Below are positions 10,564-20,116 of a DNA stretch of 64,000 bases, piece after piece. A program made the translations under genes and the position numbers. The notes beneath the pieces are model-generated. The model was not told the origin of the DNA. It saw nothing but the letters and a program-made list of their open reading frames with translations, and did no database searches. Position 1 is the first letter of the stretch. The number at the start of each line of letters is the position of its first letter. Where the stretch lies: positions 165,058-229,057 of the forward strand of contig NW_005178999.1 in NCBI RefSeq assembly GCF_000350225.1, written 5' to 3'. Source of the stretch: Chondrus crispus. Its lineage: Eukaryota > Rhodophyta > Florideophyceae > Gigartinales > Gigartinaceae.

Positions 10564-10750
10564 GTAAAAATGCAGAGAGTCTAGGTTCATCTGCGAAAAT
10601 AGTGGTACTTGTTAAGGGAGAGCTGCAGTCTGACCACGTGTTGTGTAATTGCCGGGTTGGGCGGAGTGATTTAGTAAAATGAGAAAATACCTGATCTTCC
10701 GGGTTTTTGCCATTACCTCCGACGCAAGCCGCAACTGATCCGCATACCTA
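10564..10750. other. Junction between two transposon remnants
   Basis: No open frame of interest. It probably contains the end of the Harbinger-type element and missing 5' sequence of the next gene. Confidence 0.3.
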
Positions 10751-12195
10751 ATGGTTCGCTTTAGGCGTAGGAGAGAATCACAAGCATCGAATGTGGAGAA
10801 GTTAATCGGCACAGTAGTGGATGCTCGGGGCGAGGAATCTCTCTCTGGGTTTGTGATTATTGCAGACCGCGGCTATAGAAAAATGAGCATGATCCCTAGT
10901 CTAGCGAGGAAGGGAATTGGATTTATTTTTATAATTCCTGAGCACTTGTTGAGGTGCCACCCGTTCGTGGGGGCTTCCCAATTTGATCCCGCTAGGATGG
11001 ATATTGATGAGAGCGACGCAGAAGATGGCAGCGATGCGGCGAGTAACTCCATTCAGGCGCAATCTAGAAACTCTACTATGCTGTACGATCGGGAAATGCG
11101 TTTATAATAGATGTCAATCCGAAAATGGGCAACCTTTGCAAGCATGCCGAGAAAGCGTTCAAAGATGAGGACACTGCCATCAACACACGCGTCACAGATG
11201 TTGTACTGAGGGAAAGGGGCACTAAGAAGTTCGCAAAAACGCTTCGCTTTGTTTACCCTCTACCCAGTAGCTTGTCCAAATTTATTAATTGTTGGGTCGC
11301 TGTTCCGCGCTCAATGTCTACGTCTGAGTTGTTATTCACAAAAAGATCAAACGATGGCACGTTGATTGTCCCGCCAGCTACCTTGCATGGCAACAGGGAC
11401 TTGGTCGAATCGCACTGCTTAAATAATACAGTTGTTCTAACTGTAGACCAGAGGTGTGCGAATTGGTTCGTTCTCCGACAGTTCCGTATCACGGAGACAG
11501 TGGCTGGACCAATTTTAATGAATAACTCGGAAACTCTACCACAACTTGGCATAACAGATGTAGAATGTCATGAGCGAACCATGGCAGAAAGCCTTCAACT
11601 CTTAGCAGCAAGTTGGATCAGCACTTCTCGCTCTACAGAAGCTATGATGCGTGGAACAGTGACAGAGAACGCCACCACGAATGCGACACGATCAAAGCCT
11701 TTTGTTAGGGCCATTTTTCAATGTGGTATGTTTGGGAATAAGCAGTATCGATGGCTGGCATGCTCACCTGATGGGGTGGTGCTCATAGATTTGAATCAGA
11801 CGGCATTTAACAAAACAGGGCATACAGATCCATTGCTGCATGTATGCAGCGTGGAAATCCACATGAGCATTGCTGCATCGTCTCTGTCCACTGCAGTCTC
11901 CAATGCTTCAGTTGATCTTCTCTGCGTTGAAATGGGAACTTTCGCTTTTAACAGTAGTTGGCTCTTAAAAGGACTTTTCCGGAATAAAAGATTTCTGAGG
12001 GGGGCATTTGTCCCAAAAATAAGGCTAAATTATTTAAACACCGAGCAGTTGATTGATAACCTAAAATTGTTTAAATGCTTAGCTTACTGTAGTCTTCGCC
12101 GCATGCAGTCTAGTTACGGCGTGATGACCCAAACCTCAAAGTTTTCTGCGCGATGGTCAGACCTTTTACGGGAGAGGTTTGGGGCCGTAGAATGA
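10751..12195 (+). pseudogene. PiggyBac-like / YqaJ-nuclease transposon protein, broken
   Basis: The first frame (10751-11107) has 'GFVIIADRGYRKMSMIPSLA' then 'RKGIGFIFIIPEHLLRCHPF', the DRGY end of a PiggyBac/DDE_Tnp_1_7-type core, followed by an acidic linker and stops. The second frame (11125-12195) has 'QRCANWFVLRQFRIT', 'STEAMMRGTVTE', 'YRWLACSPDGVVLIDL' and 'VCSVEIHMS', the order of YqaJ-like recombinase nucleases (MRxGT..E, W.ACSPDG, E-x-K). The Lys of E-x-K is His here. Such transposase-YqaJ fusions occur in oomycete and algal repeats. The N-terminal transposase domain is absent and the frame changes at about 11110, so this copy is dead. A further piece continues in another frame to about 12370, where the inverted-repeat unit begins. 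Confidence 0.55.
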
Positions 12196-12389
12196 GTGGA
12201 TTGCTAGAGTGTGGAGAGGAGGAGGCGTTCGAAACAACCGGAAATACTCTGGTCGAGAAACGCGACGAAACTTGGGATGACTCATTAAGCCCCCATGATC
12301 TCATTGCAATAAGATACGCGCTTGAATTGGCCGATCTGCTGTTGAAACGAATTGAGGACAGCACACCTACCACCTTCTTGTGGCAGAAA

Positions 12390-12438
12390 GAGATTGCATA
12401 TAGCTGGCATTTCAGAGATGCCAGCTATATGCAATCTC
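12390..12438. repeat. 49-nt palindrome, inverted copy
   Basis: Same 21-nt arms as at 6271-6319 with loop TTCAGAG. It stands within a few bases of the break where the PiggyBac/YqaJ remnant meets the inverted repeat. Confidence 0.9.
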
Positions 12439-12446
12439 GCAGTCAG

Positions 12447-12800
12447 TCGAGCACATGATGCTCGGCAAGCGCTCGAGGAGGTGCTAAATTTTAAGACCTA
12501 GCAGTCTTGATGGGGCAAAAACTCCTTTACGTTCGACCGCGAGGGGTGCACAAAGGAGCAGCAGTGGCTGAAGTGTTGAGACGCTTCGATGTCGAGGGTG
12601 AGACGCCGGACTGGGTTTGTTCTATTGGTGACGACCGAACCGATGAAGACATGTTTAAATAAATATATCGCAATGCTGACGGGAAGAATATTAGTGTTCA
12701 CACATGTACAGTTGAACGGAAGAGCACTTCAGCCAATTATTGCGTACAGCACGTTGATGAAGTGCGTGACTAGTTGGAAAGGCTGACACAAGTAGATGTA
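12447..12800 (+). pseudogene. Trehalose-6-phosphate phosphatase fragment, copy B
   Basis: Carries 'VRPRGVHKGAAVAEVLRRF' and 'GDDRTDEDMFK', then the stop-interrupted tail. Here GDDRTDE has the family-typical Arg. The upstream part is altered relative to copy A, with substituted sequence at about 12483-12508, so the block is more decayed. Confidence 0.7.
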
Positions 12801-12869
12801 AATTCGCCTTGATGGGGCATAAAATATTTGTATAGGAAGAAGACATCGCATCTTCTCAGAGCCTGTCGC

Positions 12870-13377
12870 TTAATGTTTTAGTCTCGGCCTTGCCTCCCTC
12901 CTCTCACTCCGTCGCTTGCTCGTGCACACATTGTTCGGATCGTCTAGCCTGTTTGGCAGCCAACCGTTAACAGTTCGACCCCTTTCCACATCTACCAGAA
13001 TGCGATGGCCCCCTGACCTCATCCGGTTCGTTTCTCGCTATGCAATCTTCATATCGCGTTCTCGTTCAAACTCAACAAATGCGTAGTCTCTCAAAACTCC
13101 CTCTCAATCTAATGGCATAACAGTTGCCACAGGGCCATATGCCTCGAATGCATCCTGCAATGACTTCTCCACCATGGTAAAGGGCAGATTAGCAGCAAAG
13201 AGCGTGCAATACGCAGTTTTTGTCTTTGCAGAATCGTCGCTTTTTGGGTCCCATTGGTCTCCTCTCGTTTTTAACGATTTCCGAGGCCTTCTTCAACGCG
13301 GCGTTCCGAACACGCCGCCTTCTTTGAGCAGGTGTGTCAAAGGGTGTCTCTGGCTTGCTCTCACTTTCATCAGCCAT
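12870..13377 (-). pseudogene. U1-70K RRM fragment, copy B
   Basis: Reverse-strand copy of the fragment at 5331-5838: MADESESKPE start, WDP linker after a frame change, RRM and LVDVERGRTVNGW tail. It has both the TAG near the end of the RRM and the TGA in the RNP2-RNP1 linker shared with the 24.7-kb copy. Confidence 0.75.
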
Positions 13378-13943
13378 TTTCGTATCGAGGGGTTCGAGGG
13401 AGAGGAAAGAGGAAGAAGGTCGAGGCGGCGACGGCGTCTCGCGGGACAACTCTGCAGCCTCCATTGCGGCGGGGACCACTGCAGGACTTGAAAATGGATA
13501 AGATGTGGGCGAGTGCAGTAATGATGCGGATAGGAAGCGTAAATATCACCACCCGAATCCGCCCCTAGGGGTGAAGGCGGGAGAAGGAACAGAAGAACGA
13601 CTGGGGGAAGTGCAAGAGAGGATGGCGAGCGATCCGTTTTTGGGCGAGCGCAGGCTGTTCACTTGCCACACGCTCACGTGGCGTGGCACGTATGCCCGAG
13701 TCACAATACTGATCCATGGATATAAATATTCTTATTACATAAAAAATTACATCCCGCAGCGCCTGCGCCGCGCGCTAGTGTGCCGCGCGCTGGTATGCCG
13801 CGCGCTGGACACGTACCGCCTGCAGAGCGAGGTGTATGTCATGGAGCGCGCGACGAGGCGCCCCCATCCGCACGCGGCACGACCGCGTCCTGGAGACCCC
13901 GCTCGTAATTTCCCTTCATCCCGTTTCGTCGTGTGAGCCCACC

Positions 13944-15097
13944 ATGGCGGTCTCCATTCGTTATCCGTTTCTTCCTTCTCATCTTCGTCTTCCTTCTCAC
14001 ATTCTCGGTTGCCCAAAGCCAGAAGCAGCCCTTCAAGCCTCACCAACAAACTGCACCTGACAACAGCACCCCACCCCCAGGACTAGCTGGGGGCAATGGA
14101 CCGGGTGGTCCCGGCGCTGGCCCCCTCCCTTCCCATCCACCCAGTACGTTGCTCCGCAAAGTCGCCATCGCAGTCATCTCTATTGCTACTGGATCTGCCA
14201 TCATCACCATCCTCGCTTGTGCCTGGTGCTGTGTGCTGCCCCAGGGCGCTCCAACATGGACAAGAGTCCAGCCAGCCATACTAAGACTATCCCCCTTCCT
14301 CCTGCTGTCTCTCCACCCTACCCGGACGACGCGCTCACCGGCTATCACACTCAACCTCTCGCTAAGGAACATATTTATCAATACTCGCCGGATTTCGCCA
14401 TGTCGAACAGCACAACTGTGTTTTGTTTTCTTGTTCAGCTGCTCCCCGCTCCGACCCCTCCGTCATGCTGTGCACTTACACCCGCACCACCGTCCTGCGG
14501 GCGACGTCACCCATCCTCGCCCCACATTGAACAAAAGGGTCCGACTTCTCCCCGTTCCACCCGCCCACAAAATTGCCGCATCTTACCACCACCTCTTTAC
14601 CCTCCCACTTCCCGCCCCTTGCACCTCTGACCCCCAACCATCGCCTCTTAACCCCCCTGTAGGGGGGTGAAGAGGCCCCCGGCGGCTCCCACCGCCGCAT
14701 CCAGTCGCGCAACTTCTCCGAGGTCGACTTCATGGACTCCGGCCCGGGCCGCTCGCTCATGTCCGAGCCGCGGTCCTCGGCCTGCAGGACGAGCTCGACT
14801 CGCTGCAGCTCGACGACGTCCTCGTCGAGGAGTACTTGCTCGCCAAACCAGTACTGCGCACATTTCTTTCGCAACTTTGTTCACACCAAGACGCCACCCT
14901 CATGCCCTCCTTTTTCGGTTCTCGCTCCACCTGGTCTACCTGTATACTTTTCTGTATTTTTACAACACTCTTGTACATCGTGCTTTCTTCTACGAAAGAG
15001 GCGTCATACCACTTTCTCATTTATTAGCATGCTAGTTCCTTAAGCCCATCTCCTCACCTTGCCCTTTGCCACCTTCTCCACTGGGTTGTACAATAAA
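13944..15097 (+). pseudogene. Remnant of a single-pass membrane protein gene
   Basis: The ATG at 13944 has good context (ACCATGG), but the hydrophobic reading lies in a neighbouring frame: a signal-peptide-like 'RFFLLIFVFLLTFSVAQSQ', a Pro/Gly-rich ectodomain, and a transmembrane stretch 'VAIAVISIATGSAIITILAC' ending in Cys/Trp. A third frame then gives a Pro/Tyr-rich tail ('SPPYPDDALTGYHTQPLAKE'). After a gap comes an acidic 'LQDELDSLQLDDVLVEEYLL' (about 14790-14850). An AATAAA follows at 15092. The parts are in plausible order for a type I membrane protein with an intron, but the frames do not join, so decay by indels is likely. Family not recognised. Confidence 0.4.
15092..15097 (+). terminator. 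Poly(A) signal AATAAA
   Basis: Perfect hexamer in sense orientation downstream of the membrane-protein-like remnant, in an otherwise non-coding stretch. It suggests the 3' UTR was captured or retained with the gene. Confidence 0.4.
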
Positions 15098-15227
15098 GTT
15101 GAATCGTCTATTCGACACATCCCGACATCTTAGTACACATTGGCTTCCCAGCTTCGTTATGTTCAACTCCGCGTTCGGTGCTCGGGGTTCACTAAACTTC
15201 CTTCCGTGCCTCTGAATTTCGCTTTGA

Positions 15228-15660
15228 TCAAACCTTGCCGCTGCAATCTATAGCGCTAATAGACTCATCATCATAAACCGCTACTGTCTTCATCCCCTTC
15301 ATTTCAAACGTCGTTCCCCAAACCGAATCTCGGTGTCCCTTACAGATATACAAAGTTTCCCCCATCCGCCGATCCCAAATATTGACAGTCCTATCACTCC
15401 CCCGCTCACAATAAAGTCCGAATCATCTGACCCGGCCGCACTCAGAACCAACCCTTCATGCCCCCGACATGTCTTTGCAGCATGCCCCGAGCCTAAGTCA
15501 TTGGTGTTCAGCAACTGGACATCCGAAGCCGTGAGCAAGAGTCGCGAGTTATTCTTCAAACATGATATCGATCGCACTGCACCCCCGTGTTTGGCCATAT
15601 CCCCGTACAACATTCTCATGGGCAATGTCCTCTGTTCCAATTTTGGTGAAGCGCTCTATC
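15228..15660 (-). pseudogene. WD40 protein fragment, SKI8/WDR61-like
   Basis: Reads 'MAKHGGAVRSISCLKNNSRL', 'LTASDVQLLN' and 'GHEGLVLSAAGSDDSDFIVS'. After a 1-nt frame change it continues 'DRTVNIWDRRMGETLYICKG' and 'HRDSVWGTTFEMKG', ending at a TGA (15228-15230). These are the last WD repeats, in the order and wording typical of SKI8/WDR61 (GH...VWS, DRTVNIWD). The N-terminal repeats are absent and the frame is broken, so this is a fragment. Confidence 0.55.
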
Positions 15661-15740
15661 ACAACTTGCACCGCTAAGATAGTCGATTGAGATTGTTTGG
15701 ATCAGGTTGAGAGGCTATCGATTCGCGAAGAGCATGTCAG

Positions 15741-17152
15741 TTATATAGTGAAGTAGATTAAAGCCTCGGCCCCGTCCCTTCGTTTCAGACAGCTTCTGGA
15801 GGGTCTCAAGTCTGAAGCCGCGCGCTGATCCCTTCGCTGTTCCAGCTTTAAGAAATTACCAACGGTCAGAATCGCGACCAACAATTTCTCAAAGCGTTCC
15901 GACTGTAGGACTATCTCTTGAACAATCCCGTTGAGATCGGCGGCACGCCCAAGCAAGTCTGCATCTTCCACGCTATACTTTTCTTCATATCACTCCAGAG
16001 CTTGGTCGGAAAAGTCGTCTATGGAGACACCCTCAGGTGGATCCAGGTATTCGAAGAATAGGTCGACACCGAAGTCATCAATTGTCTCAAACTTATTCGC
16101 GAGGGGTGGGGCCATTCGACATCCTGAAAGCGCACGCAGTGATACGGAGGTTGGAGGAAGCCTGTGTGACCTGTAGTTGTAAAAGGTGGTTTGGTGTCGT
16201 CGGAAATAGGGACCCAGTGCTCGAATACAAGAACTATATCGCCTGAAATGACCTCGTTGGTGGCCAATGAAGCATAACCTGTACTAATCATGACATCGTT
16301 TCCCAGACCATTGTCCTCTTGCAGAATAGTGGTGCACTCTTTGGTCTGGTTCCGACCTGCTCGAAATATGCGTACAATGGGATTCCAGGGCTGGTCATCA
16401 ATCTTGGCAGTTCCCTGGACGAGAATCTTTGCTATTTGTATGGGGCGGTTGTTGGGGAGGACGGGGCGGATTCGCATCATTGTGAAGAATCGTAAATATT
16501 GTTACAGGGTGGGAACGCTTGTGATATCTTGCTCCATTTGACGCTCTGAGCACATCCCTGACTTCTTGACGAGATTCATGAACTGATCAAGGGCGTCGAA
16601 ACCATTCTTGTAGATACTGAAGTAGGTCAGGTAGGCGCGGGCGACAAGGGCAACGGCAGTGAGAGGCCGATAGCGGTCGGAGACCGCGTTGCGAGCGATG
16701 ATGATAACAATGTTCTGGGAGCCCATCTCCAACCCCTGCGCGAGCCATTGGTAGGGTGCACAGACAATCTCAAAGACGGAGGACAAGGAAGGGGCGAGAT
16801 AGTACGGACCGAGATGGCTGGTGGTGGTAACGACGACGCCGGGGAGGATATCGGTCATCCATGGCTCCTGACCTTGGGCACGGACGTCCAGGACGAGAGC
16901 GCGTCAGGTTTCGCCATACTTCTTGTACGCCTGCTGCAGAGCGACTTTCCAATCTGAGACAAAGGTGTCCTCCTCGTAGAGAGCAATTAAGACGCCATCG
17001 GAAAGCTCTACGATTTTGCGCGGCCTCGGCTTCTTATAAAAGGTGACTACTGTGCTGGGTACGAATTTCCCATTCCCTACGTCCAAAAACCTTTCCTTGT
17101 ATATTCGTTTATTTTTGGGGCGCGTGCAGTGCACTGTCATGAGCGAACACAC
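15741..17152 (-). pseudogene. Formin fragment with PTEN-like phosphatase and C2 domains
   Basis: One minus-strand frame runs from 17152 to 16019 interrupted only by a TGA (16904-16906) and a TAA (16502-16504). Both could derive from Arg or Gln codons by C-to-T changes. It shows 'YQWLAQGLEMGSQNIVIIIA', 'PLTAVALVARAYLTYFSIYK' and then a C2-like part, 'NPIVRIFRAGR' ... 'GDIVLVFEHW' ... 'HTGFLQPP'. This is the PTEN-C2 module of plant class II-type formins. The phosphatase HCxxGxxR loop is replaced by 'IARNAVSDR'. After a frame change it gives 'VDLFFEYLDPPEGV', another TGA, and an FH2-like 'SERFEKLLVAILTVGNFL'. Most of FH1-FH2 is missing. It is a pseudogene, followed on the same strand by the WD40 fragment. 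Confidence 0.55.
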
Positions 17153-17378
17153 AGCCGCTCACAGCATAACAGGCATCAATGTCTGGTAAATACCCGGAGG
17201 GTGTTCAACATTCTCCAAATGGGTCTAGTGCTTCCCTAGTAAGGCGCTGGACAACATCCGGAATCTTACCGGTCGTGTTCAAGTCTGGAAAGTAAACGAG
17301 AACTGCCGCAGAGGGTATATCACTCTGTGATTGATCGTTTTGTTTCATCGGGGCGTAACGCCCAGTGTAGCATAAGCT
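17153..17378. other. Spacer between formin fragment and DUF7869-type gene
   Basis: No gene. A CTGTGATTGATCG at about 17320 weakly resembles the reverse complement of the element end at 26010 (ACAGTGATTGG), a possible but unproven left terminus. Confidence 0.3.
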
Positions 17379-19434
17379 TCAGCCTTTCTGTCCCTGTACA
17401 AGTTCGAACCACCGCACAGTTAAAACGATATTGTTGCTATTTGCATTCTCAACATGTTCAATTCTTCCCAACCAAAATGGTGTCACTTCGGTCACGTTTG
17501 ATCCGCAATTCACAGTCACCATGCTGCCCCTATCATATGAGCACGTGTCCTCCAGTGCCAATTCGGTTTCCGAATCATCATGTGATGCCTCAACTTCGCC
17601 GCAAGCATCGCAAAAAGAAGCAAAATGCTGGAAGTCCCACTCTGGCGGGGCGGACTCCTTGCTTTCCATTGAGTCTATTTCAGAAAGAAGTGATAAAACA
17701 TTTTCTCTGCATCCAATTCTATTCTCTGTCACATTTATGCGCTTGCGATACGGGCTGATGTCAACTTTGGAGGGCTTATTTGTTTGTATGACTGGTGCTT
17801 TTCTCATATCTGGGACAAAATGGAGGAAAGAACCAATGAATCCTTCGGTTCTATCAAGTTTTTGAAGCGCTTCCCTCTTTTCGACCATTTTGTACCCGAC
17901 CAGGCAGGTAACATGAGCACCACCTCCTTCGAGCTCATGAGAATCATCCCGCTCGAAGACAAACTCTCTGAATGCGAGCATGTTGTTGTTTCTCGACGCA
18001 ACTGCACTTTGTTTATCACAAGCACCTGAAAAATTGTTCATCCCAGAGACGCGGCTAGCATGTATGTTGTTTTGTACTGACGCGGAGTTTCCCCCTTGAC
18101 TTTCAACAATGTGCCTGTGAAGTTCCGAAACACAGGCTGTATTCCTATCCCGCATGAAGACAGAAATTCGACTGAATCGGCGGTCAATGTCCTCATGTGT
18201 GTGCCCAACCGGTAAAAAGTTAACAACAATGCGGTTGAAGAGCCCTTTGTGCACCATGTAATCACAAAATGCAAAAAGAAGCGATTCTTGTTGTCTTTTG
18301 ATGTATTATCCAGCTGAACATTTAGCTCTTTCGGAAAACAACTCATACCTTGAGCTCTTTTTGCATCTCGCAACAGAAAAAGTGAGCGACATAGCGCATC
18401 AATTGTCTGATTCGCACCTGAGGGGATGTTGTCGGCTGGCGTGAAAAAACAAACGAAATGCTGTCCAGAAAGTGCCCCGTGATAGCAAACACCAGTGACC
18501 TTCTGCTTTGAGGCTTCCCCGTATCTCTTTTTGTCGTCGTGTAGAAGCGCGGTAGTCCAAACTTCGCCTGGTCGGCCCCGTCAATAATTACAGAAAGAAT
18601 TTCCTGGGGCCTTTCAATTGCGTTTGACTGAATGAGTCTATATTGTGCTCGCTCAGAGTGGATTCGCTTCAGATGTGCGCGGAATCCTTTCTTAAGTTTT
18701 TCTCTACATTTTTCATATCCTGTTTTCCTAGCAATTGACAGCAGACTCTCCTTAAAGCTTGTGCACGTGTCACAAACGGAAAAGCCGTGTCTTCGTCTAC
18801 ACTTGATATGTGAGGCATACCGTTTCCAAGTTTCGTAAAAGTGAGAAGAAGAGCACGCTCGACGGCCATACATCCCTTCATTTTCTCGAAACAGCGTGTA
18901 AACCAGGTATTTATTTCCATGTGGGAGGTGCCGCTCGATGCTGTGCGGCATTTCATCTCCAAGATCGTCAGCCAGGGCTCGCAGGAATGAAATCACCGAG
19001 GATTTTTTAGTTGAGCTCCCATCCGATCCCCTCATTCTCCCGGGGAGGCAGGAAGCGTTCGCTGAAGGTAGTTGCATGACATTACAAATCATGGTCCTTG
19101 ACACGTCCAGAGTGTCAATCACCATTCTCCAACAAACCTGCCAGCCGTCACAGTAGAAGTATCGCCGTGAGCGCTGTGGATCCAGAACGATTAGATCGAC
19201 GAGGCGTGCCTTTCTTTCATCACGAGAAATTGACAGGAAATTCTCTCGCATTAACCTGCACTTCTCTGTACCGACTTCGAAGACGCAAAGACGCTTGCAA
19301 CAGCGTTTCCGCATCCAATTGTTGATAGTCATGATGGATTGGCGTCGTGTCTTCTGTAATCGCGACTTCAATGATTTACGGTTGAGCGCGATTGGAACTT
19401 CTGATAGGGGAGGAGGATCGTCTAAGGTCGTCAT
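17379..19434 (-). CDS. DUF7869-type transposon protein (putative RNase H-like transposase), frameshifted
   Basis: The first frame (19434-18343, ATG start, 363 codons) has a Cys motif 'GFSVCDTCTSFKESL' and 'SVIIDGADQAKFGLPRF'. The next frame has 'QLDNTSKDNKNRFFLHF' (about 18320-18270). The last (from about 18257) has 'VVNFLPVGHTHEDIDRRFS' and a variable tail to 17379. These three blocks in this order define DUF7869 proteins of eukaryotic repeats. The acidic residues (DGADQ, LDNTSKDN, GHTHEDID) fit a DDE-like site, which is inference. Two breaks separate the blocks. The first could be a 35-nt GT...AG intron (in frame if removed); the second, near 18265, looks like a 1-nt indel. The gene's first 46 bp lie inside the repeat shared with copy A, so the element includes it. 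Confidence 0.6.
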
Positions 19435-20116
19435 GATATCGCTGTATGTGAAGGTTCAACGCTTCAGGTAGTAATGACGCACCTGCAAGTATGGACTGTG
19501 TGCAAGCACGCACTGCGGTGTGGGATCAAGAATGTACAGCCGAACGACTACATATCCCGTACTGGTATTCGGCTGGAAGCCAAAAGTCAGCAGCCCGGAT
19601 CACTGTGGTCTGTTTTCAGAATAGTAGATGTCAGGAAACTATATCAGATTCCTCTGCTGTGCTTTTAATTTTTTTTCTGAAGGTTACACTTCGAAGTGTT
19701 TATCAAAGTCCTTTTCTACGCCCGTCAAATGCCTTGACAGTGACAAATATTTGCCTTTACCAAGCAAGTATTGCGATTCCTACGCAAAACATTTCGTCAA
19801 AAGACGCGAAATCATGGTAGAGCAACAGGAATTTGTTCAAGTGGGTGACTGATATCTATATCATCTGCCTTACCCCTAACCTTTCCGAAACTCTCACATT
19901 CGATCGACCTGTTCAAATGTTTGAACTCAATGTTCAAATCTTCGGAATGAGCGGTGATTCTTTCATTCGCCTACGATGGTTTTTGTGCCTACACAAAACA
20001 ACATTCTAAACAATTGCCCCGTACGCGAAGCCTTTGCTGAAGTCACAAGACTGGCGGCATTGCCTTTTACGATAGCCAAATCCTACAACTAAAGCGAGGC
20101 AGAAAGTCTTGCAGTC

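Larger units (their letters stand above)
12383..13835 (-). repeat. Inverted copy (B) of the U1-70K/trehalose-phosphatase unit
   Basis: Reverse complement of 4886-6333 and 24275-25723. It shares several substitutions with the 24.3-25.7 kb copy and not with copy A: a TGA in the U1-70K RRM, AAACGAACC versus AAGCGAACC, and GAGACGCC versus GAGGCGCC. It is therefore the sister of that copy, and the two look like long inverted ends of one element. Near 13755-13810 a short GC-rich motif (TGCCGCGCGCTGG) is tandemly repeated about three times, an expansion absent from the other copies. Confidence 0.8.

Noticed and set aside
17310..17335. CTGTGATTGATCG as left terminal inverted repeat of the large element
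   Set aside because: Only about 7 contiguous bases match the right end; too weak to define a terminus.
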